A DNA stretch of 64,000 nt from Pseudomonas izuensis. Its GTDB lineage: Bacteria; Pseudomonadota; Gammaproteobacteria; Pseudomonadales; Pseudomonadaceae. The notes under the pieces were generated by a model. That model was not told the DNA's origin, made no database searches, and saw only the letters and a list, made by a program, of their open reading frames with translations. Shown here piece by piece: positions 41,288 to 51,225 of this stretch. The translations under genes were made by a program, and so were the position numbers. How positions within the stretch are numbered: position 1 is the stretch's first letter; each line of letters opens with the position of its first letter. The DNA is taken from assembly GCF_009861505.1 (NCBI RefSeq), contig NZ_WTFT01000040.1:149176-213175 (forward strand). The letters are read 5' to 3'.

Positions 41288-43027
41288 TCAGGCGCTGACG
41301 GGGTCGACTGCCAACTCCACCACTTCGGACCGTTTGACCAGCGCATACACCACCGCCGTCAACAAACTCCCCGCCACAATCGCCAGCAAATACAGCAGAG
41401 CATGATTGATCGCATTCGGAATCATCATCACGAACAAACCGCCGTGGGGTGCCATCAATTTGCAGCCGAAATACATCGACAACGCACCGGTCAACGCACC
41501 ACCGGCAATACTTGCCGGAATCACCCGCAGCGGGTCTTTGGCGGCAAACGGGATCGCGCCTTCGGAGATAAAACACAAGCCCAGCACCAACGCTGCCTTA
41601 CCGGCCTCGCGTTCAGTTTGCGCAAACTTGCGCCGGGCAATGAACGTGGCGATCCCCAGGCCAATCGGTGGCACCATGCCCGCCGCCATGGTCGCCGCCA
41701 TCGGCGCATAACTCTGCGACGCCAGCAGCCCGACCGAGAACGCATACGCGGCCTTGTTGATCGGCCCGCCCAAGTCGACGCACATCATGCCGCCCAGCAG
41801 TACGCCGAGCAGAATCGCGTTGGTGGTGCCCATGCTGTCGAGGAAATGCGTAAGCCCGGCAAGCATGCCAGCCACCGGTTTGCCGACCACGTAGATCATC
41901 ACCAGACCGGTGAACAAACTGGCCAGCAGCGGGATGATCAGGATCGGTTTCAGCGCTTCGAGGCTTTGCGGTAACCGCGCATAACGATTGATCGCCTGGG
42001 CGGCGTAACCGGCGATAAACCCGGCAATGATCCCGCCAATGAAGCCCGCGCCCAGGGTGCTCGCCAGCAAGCCGCCGATCATCCCGGGGGCCAGGCCCGG
42101 TCGGTCGGCAATCGAATAGGCGATGTAGCCCGCCAGCAACGGCACCATCAGCTTGAACGCCGTGTCGCCACCGATCTGCATCAGCGCTGCCGCCAACGTC
42201 CCCTCTTCCTTGAACGCGGTGATGCCGAACACGAATGACAGGGCGATCATCAGACCGCCCGCCACCACCATCGGCAACATGAAAGACACACCGGTCAGCA
42301 GGTGTTTGTAGACCCCGGTCTTCTCTTGCTTGACCGGGCCTTTCGCACCGGTCGCCGCGCTTTCCTGCGCGCCTTCGGCCAGCGCTTTGTTCAGCGTCGC
42401 TTCGGCTTGCTTGAGGGCAATGCCGGTGCTGCAACGATAGATTTTCTTGCCGGCAAAACGCTCGGTGGCAACTTCGATGTCTGCGGCCAGCAGCACCACG
42501 TCGGCATCGGCAATCGCTTGCGTACTCAAGGGATTGCGCGCGCCCACGGAGCCCTGGGTTTCCACTTGCAAGTCATAGCCCAGACGCTTGGCGGCTTGTT
42601 GCAAGGCTTCGGCAGCCATGAAGGTGTGAGCGACACCGGTCGGGCACGCGGTGATCGCGACCAGACGCGGGGCGTTTTTAGCGAGGGTCACAGGCTCGGC
42701 CATGGCGTTGGGGGCAGCGTAAACCTGAGCTTCTTCAGCGCCGCGCCGCAGCACCGCTTCGACATCTTGCAGGGCTTGAGCCGGCGTACTCTGGAAGACG
42801 CGTTTACCGACGAACCGCGACATATCCACCGGTGCACTGGTCACCAGCAACACCCACTCGGCTGCTTCAATCGTGGCCGCCGACATTTGCCGCTCGGGAT
42901 GTGCCGCATCGTTGACTTCGACACTGGTGCTCCAGCCCTGTCGCTGGGCCGCCGCATCCAGCAAACGGGCGCACAGCACACTGGTGACCATGCCGTTCGG
43001 GCAGGCAGTAACAATGGCTAACTTCAT
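41288..43027 (-). CDS. fruA: PTS fructose transporter subunit IIBC
   Basis: 579 residues from the ATG at 43027 (MKLAIVTACPNG). It contains an EIIB-like domain without clear activity (1-95, with CPNGMVTS), the active EIIB domain (about 120-215), whose phosphocysteine is Cys128 in ITACPTGVAHTFMAAE, and the membrane EIIC domain (about 240-565, with eight or more helices, GFIGGIIAGFIAGYAA). It imports fructose with phosphorylation to fructose-1-phosphate. Third gene of fruBKA, 11 bases after fruK. Confidence 0.94.
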   Translation of the reverse strand: MKLAIVTACPNGMVTSVLCARLLDAAAQRQGWSTSVEVNDAAHPERQMSAATIEAAEWVLLVTSAPVDMSRFVGKRVFQSTPAQALQDVEAVLRRGAEEAQVYAAPNAMAEPVTLAKNAPRLVAITACPTGVAHTFMAAEALQQAAKRLGYDLQVETQGSVGARNPLSTQAIADADVVLLAADIEVATERFAGKKIYRCSTGIALKQAEATLNKALAEGAQESAATGAKGPVKQEKTGVYKHLLTGVSFMLPMVVAGGLMIALSFVFGITAFKEEGTLAAALMQIGGDTAFKLMVPLLAGYIAYSIADRPGLAPGMIGGLLASTLGAGFIGGIIAGFIAGYAAQAINRYARLPQSLEALKPILIIPLLASLFTGLVMIYVVGKPVAGMLAGLTHFLDSMGTTNAILLGVLLGGMMCVDLGGPINKAAYAFSVGLLASQSYAPMAATMAAGMVPPIGLGIATFIARRKFAQTEREAGKAALVLGLCFISEGAIPFAAKDPLRVIPASIAGGALTGALSMYFGCKLMAPHGGLFVMMIPNAINHALLYLLAIVAGSLLTAVVYALVKRSEVVELAVDPVSA

Positions 43028-43038
43028 GACCAACCCTC

Positions 43039-43980
43039 TTATTGTTCTGTCAGGGGACGCACGCGCACACCCTGTTCGAGCTGCGCCAGGTACGCCGCAT
43101 CGTCGATGCCGAAACCGATCCGTGTCACCGCCATCGCGGCAATCGCTGTGGCAGTACGCAAGGTCTGTTCGGGCGTGTCGGCGCTGAGCAACCCATGGAG
43201 CATGCCCGCCAGCAACGCGTCACCCGCGCCCACCGTACTGGCAACGCTGACCTTGGGCGGCGTGGCATGCAGCGCCGAGCCGACGCTGAACCAGTTCACG
43301 CCCTCGGCACCGTGGGAAATCACCACGTGTTCGATGCCCTGGGCGTGCAAGCGGCTCGACGCTTCGGCCTGGGCCAGCACCGAAATCACCTCGCCACCCA
43401 GCACCTCGGCCAGTTCTTGCGTGTTGGGTTTGATCAGCCACGGGCCGGCCTTGAGCGCGGCCGCCAGGGCCTCGCCGCTGGTGTCGAGGGCAACGTTCAA
43501 ACCGAGGTTTTTCAAGCGCAGCACCAAAGCCTGCAACCACTGCGGGCTGACGCCTTGGGGCAGGCTGCCGGCGACGACGACAGCGTCATGGGCCGGCGCA
43601 ATCTGGTCGAGCCGATCAAGCAACGCTTGCTGCGCCGCGGCACTGACCTGTGGCCCTGGACCATTGAGGTCGGTGATGCGGCCATCGCTTTCCGCCAGTT
43701 TGATATTGCTGCGCGTCTCGCCCGGCACACGGATGAACGCATCAGTAAAACCGCGTTTGGCGAACAGGGTTTCGAACGCCTGCTGGTTGTCTTCGCCGAG
43801 GAAACCGCTGACGGTCAATTGATGCCCCAGGTCCGCCAGCACCTGCGCCACGTTCACCCCTTTGCCGGCGGCGTGGGTGTGCATGGCATCGCTGCGGTTG
43901 ACCTGACCGGGTTCCAGTTGCGGCAACTGCACGGTCAGATCCAGTGCCGGGTTGAGGGTCAACGTTAAAATCCTGGCCAT
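43039..43980 (-). CDS. fruK: 1-phosphofructokinase
   Basis: A 313-residue PfkB-family kinase that converts fructose-1-phosphate to fructose-1,6-bisphosphate. It shows the N-terminal NPALDLTVQLPQLEPGQVNR, the substrate-binding GKGVNVAQVLADLGH, and the catalytic AGDALLAGML motif with the catalytic Asp. Its ATG overlaps the fruB stop by one base. The Cra effector fructose-1-phosphate is its substrate, so FruK activity also sets operon induction. Confidence 0.94.
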   Translation of the reverse strand: MARILTLTLNPALDLTVQLPQLEPGQVNRSDAMHTHAAGKGVNVAQVLADLGHQLTVSGFLGEDNQQAFETLFAKRGFTDAFIRVPGETRSNIKLAESDGRITDLNGPGPQVSAAAQQALLDRLDQIAPAHDAVVVAGSLPQGVSPQWLQALVLRLKNLGLNVALDTSGEALAAALKAGPWLIKPNTQELAEVLGGEVISVLAQAEASSRLHAQGIEHVVISHGAEGVNWFSVGSALHATPPKVSVASTVGAGDALLAGMLHGLLSADTPEQTLRTATAIAAMAVTRIGFGIDDAAYLAQLEQGVRVRPLTEQ

Positions 43981-46841
43981 TACAGGGCCTCCACTAATGC
44001 GCGCACTTCATTGGCGCTGCCCACGGCGAGTGCCGCTTGGGCGAGGGTTTGGGTCTGGCCCAGGCTCAGTTCACGAATCCGCGCCTTGACCTCTGCAATG
44101 CTGCGCGCCCCCACGCTCAGCTCATCCACGCCAAGCCCGACCAACACCGGCACCGCCAGCGGATCGGCCGCCAGCTCACCGCACACGCCAACCCATTTGC
44201 CATTGGCATGGGCCGCGCGCACGGTGATGTCGATCAGTTGCAGCACCGCCGGATGCAAGCCGTCGGCCTGGGCCGACAAGGTCGGATGGCCACGGTCAAT
44301 GGCCAGGGTGTATTGGGTCAGGTCGTTGGTGCCGACACTGAAAAAATCGACCTCTTTGGCCAGCACCGGCGCCAGCAAGGCGGCTGATGGCACTTCGATC
44401 ATAATCCCGAGCTGCAAGTCCGCCACCGGAATTTCCAGGCGCAGGCGTTCAGTCATGTCCCGGGCCTGGCGCCACTCATCAACGCTGCCGACCATGGGGA
44501 ACATGATGCGCAATGGGCGGTTGTCGGCGGCCCGCAGCAGGGCGCGCAACTGCCCTTCCATGATCTGCGGCCGCTGCAAGGTCAGGCGAATGCCGCGTAC
44601 GCCGAGGAAGGGGTTCTCTTCCTTGGCGATCGGCCAATAGGGCAGCGGTTTGTCACCGCCAACATCGAGGGTGCGCACCACCAGCGGCCGTCCGGCCAGG
44701 CCATCGAGCACACGGCGGTATTCCGCTTCCTGGGTCGCTTCGTCCGGCGCTTGCGGGTGGGCCATGAAAATCAGTTCGGTGCGCAACAGGCCGATGCCTT
44801 CGGCACCCTGCTCCACTGCGCTGGCAACACCGGCGCTTTCACCGATGTTGGCGACTACTTCGACCGCGTGCCCGTCGGTAGTCAGCGCCGGTTGATGACG
44901 TTGTTCGGCAGCGGCTTTGAGTCGCTGTTCACGGGTGTCACGCTCTTCGATGGCACGTTGCAGGGTCGTTGCATCGGCATCCACATGCAAACGACCGCGC
45001 TGGCCATCGAGCAGCAATGGTGTGCCCGATGCCAGCAGCAACACCGCCGCGCCGGCGCCGACCAGTGCCGGAATACCCAGTGCCCGGGCGACGATGGCGC
45101 TGTGGGCGGTGGCGCCACCCCGGGCGGTGAGAATGCCGGCGACGCGGGTCGGATCAAGACGCGCTACATCGGACGGGCCGACTTCGTCCATCACCAGAAT
45201 GTACGGCTGCTCAGGCTCACTTGGGGTTTGGACACCACACAACTGTGCCAACACGCGACGACCGATATCACGCAAATCAGCGGCGCGCTCGGCCAGCAAT
45301 GCATCCTGCAGCGACTCCTGTTGCCGGGCTGCGGCTTCGATCACCGACATCCACGCGGCCTCCGCGCTTTCACCCTGCTTGAGCCGGGTGTCGACGTCAT
45401 CAGTCAGTTCCGGGTCGTCGAGCATTTCCTGGTGGGTGACGAAAATCTCGCGGATGGCCTTGGCCTTGCTGCGCTCGATCAAGCCGCCAATGTCACGCCG
45501 TACATCCGCCAGCGCCTGCTTGAGACGTTCGCGTTCGATGGCTGCGGACTCACCGCGCAGCGGGTAATCAATGTGTTGCAGCACTTGAATGTGCGCCGGG
45601 CCGATAGCAATGCCCGGTGCGGCAGCAATCGCCTGCAACAAACTGCCGGACGCGGGGGCCAACAGCACTTCGGCCACTTCGACGACGTCTTCCCGTGGCG
45701 GGCTCACCGCCGGCAATGGTTCGATTTCCTCGCCGAGGCCTTCTTCAATGGCTTTCAACAGCACCGGCAATGCATCGGCGGCGATGCCCGGCTCGGCGAT
45801 GATTTCCAGCACCTGCCCGCGACGGGCGCCGAGGCTGAGCAACTTGCTCAGACTCTTCACCGACACTGCACTGTCCTGGCTATCAACGAGGCGGATACGA
45901 ATATCGCCTTCAAAGCTTTTTGCCAATTGCGCGAGGATTTGCGCCGGACGTGCATGCAAACCGTGGGCGTTGGCCAGTGCGATACGCGCGCTCGGCCAGT
46001 CAGCCGGCAGTTCACCACCGAGCACCTCCAGCACCGCGCGGCAACTGGTGGCGCGCCCCAATTCGTGGCCGCGGCCTTCGATCAGCAACGCACACAGGCG
46101 TTCGAGCAAGGCTTGATGGGCTTCGCCAAGGCTGGCCAAACAGAACAGCCCACTCAGCGGCTGACCGAGGTAACGCAAGGGTTTGTCGGGCGTGACGAAG
46201 GCCAGCCCCGGGCGCTTGACCGTTTGTTCGCTGTGCAGCCACCACAGGCCATCGCCCAGCGGCAGCGCCTCGACCTGCTGCAACACAGCGGAAAAACCAT
46301 TGCTGACACAGTCGGCCTGGCGCAGCAAACGTGCGCCGCGCCAGACCAACTCTTCGAAATCTTCGGCGGCAACGCCCAGGCCAATCATTTGCGCGTCCAG
46401 CGCCAGTTCCTGCGGTGCGCCTTGCAGCAGTTTCAACAAGGCTTCGGCGGAACCGGCGCGTCGCAGCGCCTGGCCCAGATCGGTTTCGCCGAGGGCTCGG
46501 GTCAGCAATTGCAGCAGGCGCAGGTGCTCATCGGATTTGGCGGCAATACCAATCGCCAAGTAGACGATGTGCCCGTCGCCCCAGTCCACGCCGTCGGGGA
46601 ACTGCATCAGGCGCACGCCGGTGGTGAACACCAGGTCGCGGGTTTCCGGCGTTCCGTGGGGAATGGCAATACCCTGACCGAGAAAGGTCGAGCCCTGGGC
46701 TTCGCGTGCCTGCAAACCGGCGAGGTAACCCTCGGCGACCAGGCCGTCGGCAACCAGATGCCGGGCCAGCAACTGCAAGGCGGCTGACTTATCCACAGCC
46801 GACTGGCCCATGGATATCTGCTCAACAGTGAGCTCGAGCAT
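43980..46841 (-). CDS. fruB: PTS fructose multiphosphoryl transfer protein (EIIA-HPr-EI)
   Basis: 953 residues from the ATG at 46841 (AAGGAG 6 bases upstream). Domains in order: EIIA-Fru (1-145) with phospho-His62 in IPHGTPETRD; a linker region (about 150-280); HPr (about 284-370) with His296 in GLHARPA; and enzyme I (about 400-950) with His580 in RGGATAHSAIV, ending in the PEP-binding barrel (DFFSVGTNDLTQYTLA). It relays phosphate from PEP to FruA, so the fructose PTS needs no other general proteins. First gene of the operon, with a Cra operator upstream. Confidence 0.95.
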   Translation of the reverse strand: MLELTVEQISMGQSAVDKSAALQLLARHLVADGLVAEGYLAGLQAREAQGSTFLGQGIAIPHGTPETRDLVFTTGVRLMQFPDGVDWGDGHIVYLAIGIAAKSDEHLRLLQLLTRALGETDLGQALRRAGSAEALLKLLQGAPQELALDAQMIGLGVAAEDFEELVWRGARLLRQADCVSNGFSAVLQQVEALPLGDGLWWLHSEQTVKRPGLAFVTPDKPLRYLGQPLSGLFCLASLGEAHQALLERLCALLIEGRGHELGRATSCRAVLEVLGGELPADWPSARIALANAHGLHARPAQILAQLAKSFEGDIRIRLVDSQDSAVSVKSLSKLLSLGARRGQVLEIIAEPGIAADALPVLLKAIEEGLGEEIEPLPAVSPPREDVVEVAEVLLAPASGSLLQAIAAAPGIAIGPAHIQVLQHIDYPLRGESAAIERERLKQALADVRRDIGGLIERSKAKAIREIFVTHQEMLDDPELTDDVDTRLKQGESAEAAWMSVIEAAARQQESLQDALLAERAADLRDIGRRVLAQLCGVQTPSEPEQPYILVMDEVGPSDVARLDPTRVAGILTARGGATAHSAIVARALGIPALVGAGAAVLLLASGTPLLLDGQRGRLHVDADATTLQRAIEERDTREQRLKAAAEQRHQPALTTDGHAVEVVANIGESAGVASAVEQGAEGIGLLRTELIFMAHPQAPDEATQEAEYRRVLDGLAGRPLVVRTLDVGGDKPLPYWPIAKEENPFLGVRGIRLTLQRPQIMEGQLRALLRAADNRPLRIMFPMVGSVDEWRQARDMTERLRLEIPVADLQLGIMIEVPSAALLAPVLAKEVDFFSVGTNDLTQYTLAIDRGHPTLSAQADGLHPAVLQLIDITVRAAHANGKWVGVCGELAADPLAVPVLVGLGVDELSVGARSIAEVKARIRELSLGQTQTLAQAALAVGSANEVRALVEAL

Positions 46842-46876
46842 GCTTTCTCCTTTTTGGCGCCTGTGGGCACCAGGTA

Positions 46877-46884
46877 TTGTTTTT
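46877..46884 (-). promoter_or_regulatory. Possible Hfq/Crc motif in the fruB leader
   Basis: On the minus strand, AAAAACAA matches the AAnAAnAA catabolite-activity motif, 36 bases before the fruB ATG. It is short and may be chance. Confidence 0.25.
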
Positions 46885-46979
46885 GAATGATTCAGCTTAC
46901 GCGCTTGTCTGAAGACAGTATTTGGCGGTTTTGCGGCAGAACCGGCCAAAGGGACCAATTATCTGGAAAATACGCTTGC

Positions 46980-46991
46980 TGAAACGTTTAA
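46980..46991. promoter_or_regulatory. Cra/FruR operator between fruB and fruR
   Basis: TGAAACGTTTAA is the exact complement of TTAAACGTTTCA, the operator I recall for Cra in the P. putida fruB promoter. It lies 139 bases upstream of fruB and 144 bases upstream of fruR, so one site could serve both. Confidence 0.82.
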
Positions 46992-47134
46992 TCTAGCATG
47001 ATTGGCACGTTACTCGATAATCTCGCCCACATGAAGTCCAATTGTCGGATGCGTCACGACAATGGTCGACTGCCCGAATCGGTTAGGATTGACGAAAATG
47101 TCGGGCATGCTCGCAAAAACAAGGAAATAACGGG

Positions 47135-48130
47135 TTGAAACTCAGTGATATCGCCCAGCTGGCCGGTGTGTCCGTTACCACCGCCAGCTACGTCATCAAT
47201 GGCAAGGCCGAACAGCAACGCATCAGCAGTGCCACCGTCGAACGCGTGCGCGCGGTGGTCGATCAGCATGGCTTCACGCCCAATCCCCAGGCCGCCGGCC
47301 TGCGCAGTCGCCACACCCGTACGCTGGGTTTCATTTTGCCGGATCTGGAAAACCCCAGTTACGCGCGAATCGCCAAACTGCTGGAACAAGGCGCACGGGC
47401 TCGCGGCTATCAGTTGCTGATCGCCAGTTCCGACGACGCACCGGACAGCGAACGGCAATTGCTGAAACTGTTCCGCGCCCGGCGCTGTGACGCATTGATT
47501 GTCGCCAGTTGCCTGCCGCCCGGAGATGACAGCTATCGCCAGTTGCAGGCCAAGGGCATTCCCATCATCGCCATTGACCGGGTCATGGAGCCGGAGCATT
47601 TCTGCTCGGTGATCAGCGACGACCGCGAAGCCAGCCTGCACCTGACCCGCAGCCTGCTCGACCCGCTGCCCAAACAGATCGCCTTGATCGGCGCCCGCCC
47701 GGAATTGAGCATCAGCCAGGAACGGGCCGCGGGCTTCAAAGAGGCGCTGTCCGGATACAACGGTGTAGTGCTGATCGAACATGGCGAATCGTTCAGTCGT
47801 GAATGTGGCAAACAGTTGATGGAAGAACTGCTCCAGCGTGTAGGACATTTGCCCGAAGCCCTGGTGACCACGTCTTACGTGCTGCTTCAGGGCGTGTTCG
47901 ATGCCTTGCATGACTTCCCTTTGAAAACCCGCCCATTGCGCCTCGGCACATTCGGCGACACCCAGTTGCTGGACTTTCTGCCGTTGCCGGTCAATGCCAT
48001 GGCCCAGCAACATCAGCTGATCGCCGACAAAGCCCTGGCACTGGCCTTGGCCGCCATCGAGCAGTCCGATTACCAACCCGGCGTGCAAGCCATCGCCCGC
48101 ACCTTCAAGCAGCGCATTCGCCAGGACTGA
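47135..48130 (+). CDS. fruR: Fructose operon repressor FruR/Cra (LacI family)
   Basis: A 331-residue LacI-type repressor starting at TTG 47135, supported by AAGGA 9 bases upstream and by the family N-terminus MKLSDIAQLAGVSVTTASYVING. The helix-turn-helix and hinge occupy residues 1-58. The periplasmic-binding-like effector domain (about 60-325) should bind fructose-1-phosphate, which releases DNA. Divergent from fruBKA across a Cra operator. The gene is followed by a TatD-type nuclease gene after 3 bases, so the two are co-transcribed. Confidence 0.92.
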   Translation: MKLSDIAQLAGVSVTTASYVINGKAEQQRISSATVERVRAVVDQHGFTPNPQAAGLRSRHTRTLGFILPDLENPSYARIAKLLEQGARARGYQLLIASSDDAPDSERQLLKLFRARRCDALIVASCLPPGDDSYRQLQAKGIPIIAIDRVMEPEHFCSVISDDREASLHLTRSLLDPLPKQIALIGARPELSISQERAAGFKEALSGYNGVVLIEHGESFSRECGKQLMEELLQRVGHLPEALVTTSYVLLQGVFDALHDFPLKTRPLRLGTFGDTQLLDFLPLPVNAMAQQHQLIADKALALALAAIEQSDYQPGVQAIARTFKQRIRQD

Positions 48131-48133
48131 ACC

Positions 48134-48910
48134 GTGGAGCTGATCGACACCCACACCCATCTGGATTTCCCGGACTTCGACGCCGACCGTCAGGCGTTGC
48201 TGGCCGAGAGCCGCGCCCTTGGGGTGCGACAAATGGTGGTGTTGGGGGTTTATCAGGGCAATTGGCAGCGGGTCTGGGATCTGGTGCAAAGCGATCCCGA
48301 CCTGCATGCCGCATTCGGCTTGCATCCGGTGTACCTGGACGATCACCATCCCGAACACCTGGCGGAACTCGGGGATTGGCTGACCCGGCTCGCCGGTCAT
48401 CGGCAACTGTGCGCGGTGGGTGAAATCGGCCTCGACTACTTCATCGAAACCCTCGACCGTGAACGCCAACAAGCGCTGTTCGACGCACAATTGCAACTGG
48501 CAGCGGATTTCAATCTGCCGGCGCTGATCCATGTACGGCGCAGCCATGCGGCGGTGATTGCCACGCTCAAACGGTTTCGCCTGAAGCGTGCCGGCATCAT
48601 CCACGCCTTCGCCGGCAGTCGCGAAGAGGCCCGGGAATACATCAAGCTCGGTTTCAAACTGGGATTGGGCGGTGCCGCCACCTGGCCACAGGCACTGCGC
48701 ATGCACCGCGTACTGGCCGAGTTGCCACTGGAGTCCGTGGTACTGGAAACCGACTCACCGGACATGGCGCCCGCCATGTTTGCGGGCCAGCGCAACAGTC
48801 CGGCGCACTTGCCGGCGATCTGTGAAGCGCTGGCCGGGATCATGGCGGTCACGCCGGAGCAGTTGGCCGCCGCGAGCACGGCCAATGCTTGCGACTTGTT
48901 CAACTGGTAA
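48134..48910 (+). CDS. TatD-family metal-dependent hydrolase
   Basis: A 258-residue TIM-barrel hydrolase with GTG start (MELIDTHTHLDFPDF). Metal ligands are visible as HTH at 6-8, Glu in AVGEIGLDY (about 95-103), His in LIHVRRSH and Asp in ETDSPDMAP (about 205-213). TatD/YjjV-type proteins are 3'-5' DNA exonucleases or deoxyribonucleases, often with DNA-repair or apoptosis-like roles. It lies 3 bases after fruR; no functional link with fructose uptake is evident. Confidence 0.87.
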   Translation: MELIDTHTHLDFPDFDADRQALLAESRALGVRQMVVLGVYQGNWQRVWDLVQSDPDLHAAFGLHPVYLDDHHPEHLAELGDWLTRLAGHRQLCAVGEIGLDYFIETLDRERQQALFDAQLQLAADFNLPALIHVRRSHAAVIATLKRFRLKRAGIIHAFAGSREEAREYIKLGFKLGLGGAATWPQALRMHRVLAELPLESVVLETDSPDMAPAMFAGQRNSPAHLPAICEALAGIMAVTPEQLAAASTANACDLFNW

Positions 48911-48930
48911 TCACCGACAATACAAAACAC

Positions 48931-49020
48931 CTGTAGGAGCGAGCCTGCTCGCGAAAGCGTTGCCACATCCAACATCCATGTGACTGACTAACCGCTTTCG
49001 CGAGCAGGCTCGCTCCCACA
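48931..49020. repeat. REPIN between the tatD-like and chemoreceptor genes
   Basis: The arms CTGTAGGAGCGAGCCTGCTCGCGAAAG and CTTTCGCGAGCAGGCTCGCTCCCACA flank a 38-base centre. A T run follows the element (49021-49026), so it may act as a terminator for the plus-strand tatD gene. Confidence 0.88.
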
Positions 49021-49039
49021 TTTTTTACCGCGCTGCCTG

Positions 49040-51070
49040 TTAAACCCGAAACGCACTGATCAGTTGTTTGAGCTCCACCACCTGCGCCGACAACGCACGG
49101 CTGGCATCTTCGGTCCGGTGCGCACCTTCGGCAGTGCGCTCGCCTGCGCGATTGATCTCGACGATGTTCTGATCGATGTCATGGGCTACGGCGGTTTGCT
49201 GCTCCACAGCCGCAGCGATCTGCTGGTTCTGGTCGACGATCATCCCCACCGCGCCGAGGATGTTTTCCAGCGCCAGCTGGACCTTTTCCGACTGACTTAC
49301 AGTGCCGTTGGCCATCTCATGGCTGACACCCATGGCCTTCACCGCCGCGCCGACTCCACCGTGGAGTTTGGCGATCATCTGCTCGATTTCCTCGGTCGAC
49401 TGCTGGGTACGCTTGGCCAGCGTCCGGACCTCGTCCGCCACCACCGCGAAACCACGCCCCTGCTCTCCGGCGCGTGCCGCTTCGATCGCGGCATTGAGCG
49501 CCAACAGGTTGGTCTGCTCGGCAATGCTCTTGATCACTTCCAGCACGCGGCTGATGGACTGGCTGTCGCTGGCCAGCTGATTGATCACCAGCACCGATTG
49601 ATCGATCTCGCCAGCCAACGCGGCAATGCTGCCCTGCTGGGATTGCACCAGCCCGCGGCCGCTGATGGTTTCGTCGTTGACACTGTGGGCACTGTTGACT
49701 GCCGCAGCGGCACTTCTCGCGACTTCCAGGGAGGTGGCGGACATCTGGTTCATTGCCGTGGCAACCTGCTCGATCTGCGTGCGCTGCCCGGCCACGGCCT
49801 GGTTGCTCTGCGCCGAGACATTCTCCACCTGCCCGGCCTGGCGCTCGACTTCACTGACGGTGTGGCCGACACGTTCGATCAGGTCATGGATTTTTTTTAC
49901 GGTGCCGTTGAACACCTCACCCAACTCGCCCAACTCATCACGACTGTTGGCGCTGAAAGTGACGGTCATGTCCCCGGCCGCCACTTTATCCATCACCCCG
50001 CCAAGGCGTTTGAGCGTGGTGCGGGTTGAGGCATAGAAGCCGCCGTACAGGTAAAAGATCAATACGAACACCACCGACAACGCCACGGCTTGCAAGATCA
50101 TGTGGGTGCGGTTCTGCTCCAGGCGCTGCTGCAATTGGGCGCCAAGAAACTTCAGGGTGGCTTCGTTGAGCTGGTAAGTCTGGTCCATCAGGCCGGAGAC
50201 CTGACCGTAAAAAGTCTGCCACGGCGCATCTAGCGTGTCGGCCATGACCACTTGCTCTTCGAACAACTCACTGGCTTTTTTCAGCGTCGCCTTGCTGGTG
50301 TCGGCCTGCGCGGCCAGGGTTTCTCGTGCGGCTTTGCTGGACGCCAGCGCATCCTGCAACTTCAAGCCATATTCGCCCTGGAGTTTCTCGATCTGCGCCA
50401 ACAGTTCATCGAAACGGGTACTCGACGATGAATTGAGAAAGCCCTGCCCCAACGAGTAAGACCCCATCGCCCGGCCTTCGCCCAATAGCTGGGTGACGGC
50501 CGGGGTGACGCTGGTGATGAGTTCGCTCAACTGGCGCATGTCGCTCTGGGTATCGCGACTCAAGCCTGCCTGACTGGCGATGATCTGGCTGAAAATCTGC
50601 GCATTGCCCAGCAACTTTGCGATCAAGGCACTTTTGCTTTGCAGGGAGGTTTCAGCCTGTTGAGCCTTGAACGCGGCGATCATTTCATCACGCTTGCCCT
50701 CAAAAACCGCGATTTGCTCCGGGTCGGTGGTCATCGCCGTCAGGCCCTGCAAACGGTTCAGCACGCTTTGTCCCAGGGTGCTGATCTGCGATTCGACGTT
50801 ACCGGCCTTGCCGGACTGACCGAGGGTGACATTGATCTGCACCAGGTTGTTCAGGGTTTCCAGGTCACGCCGTAGCGTCAGGCCGCTGCCCAACAGGTCG
50901 AGGCTCTGCAGTTCGACCCGGGTGCCCTGGAATTCGCGATAGGAATCACGCACCAGATAAAAGTTGGTCACCAGCATCGGCACCAGGAACAAGACACTGA
51001 TCAGGCTGAACTTCATGCCGAAGCTCAGGCGATTCATCAGCGCGACGGCGGGATAGAGCAAGCTCTTCAC
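49040..51070 (-). CDS. Methyl-accepting chemotaxis protein
   Basis: A 676-residue receptor. Membrane helix 1 (about 17-37) is followed by a large periplasmic, mainly helical domain (about 40-325) with no recognised ligand motif, and membrane helix 2 (about 328-350, QAVALSVVFVLIFYLYGGFY). HAMP follows, then the cytoplasmic signalling coiled coil, with the conserved hairpin tip NLLALNAAIEAARAGEQGRGFAVVADEVR near 525-555. No C-terminal CheR pentapeptide is seen. The periplasmic size suggests a helical-bimodular or NIT-like sensor. It resembles PA4520 by position as I recall. The ligand is unknown. Confidence 0.88.
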   Translation of the reverse strand: MKSLLYPAVALMNRLSFGMKFSLISVLFLVPMLVTNFYLVRDSYREFQGTRVELQSLDLLGSGLTLRRDLETLNNLVQINVTLGQSGKAGNVESQISTLGQSVLNRLQGLTAMTTDPEQIAVFEGKRDEMIAAFKAQQAETSLQSKSALIAKLLGNAQIFSQIIASQAGLSRDTQSDMRQLSELITSVTPAVTQLLGEGRAMGSYSLGQGFLNSSSSTRFDELLAQIEKLQGEYGLKLQDALASSKAARETLAAQADTSKATLKKASELFEEQVVMADTLDAPWQTFYGQVSGLMDQTYQLNEATLKFLGAQLQQRLEQNRTHMILQAVALSVVFVLIFYLYGGFYASTRTTLKRLGGVMDKVAAGDMTVTFSANSRDELGELGEVFNGTVKKIHDLIERVGHTVSEVERQAGQVENVSAQSNQAVAGQRTQIEQVATAMNQMSATSLEVARSAAAAVNSAHSVNDETISGRGLVQSQQGSIAALAGEIDQSVLVINQLASDSQSISRVLEVIKSIAEQTNLLALNAAIEAARAGEQGRGFAVVADEVRTLAKRTQQSTEEIEQMIAKLHGGVGAAVKAMGVSHEMANGTVSQSEKVQLALENILGAVGMIVDQNQQIAAAVEQQTAVAHDIDQNIVEINRAGERTAEGAHRTEDASRALSAQVVELKQLISAFRV

Positions 51071-51225
51071 TGGAAGTCTCCCTTTGATTTCTTATTTTTA
51101 TTGGCAGGCGCAGCTCGACAGCAGATAGCCACTATTGGGCGCTATCTCTATATAGCTCAAATCAAGGGAGGGTTTTGTAACATAAGGTTAACGGCGGACG
51201 CAGATCGTCGGACGGATGAACGCCC

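Noticed and set aside
44751..46787. Plus-strand open frame of 678 codons opposite fruB
   Set aside because: FruB has all its phospho-histidines in frame; the antisense product has biased composition and no family resemblance.
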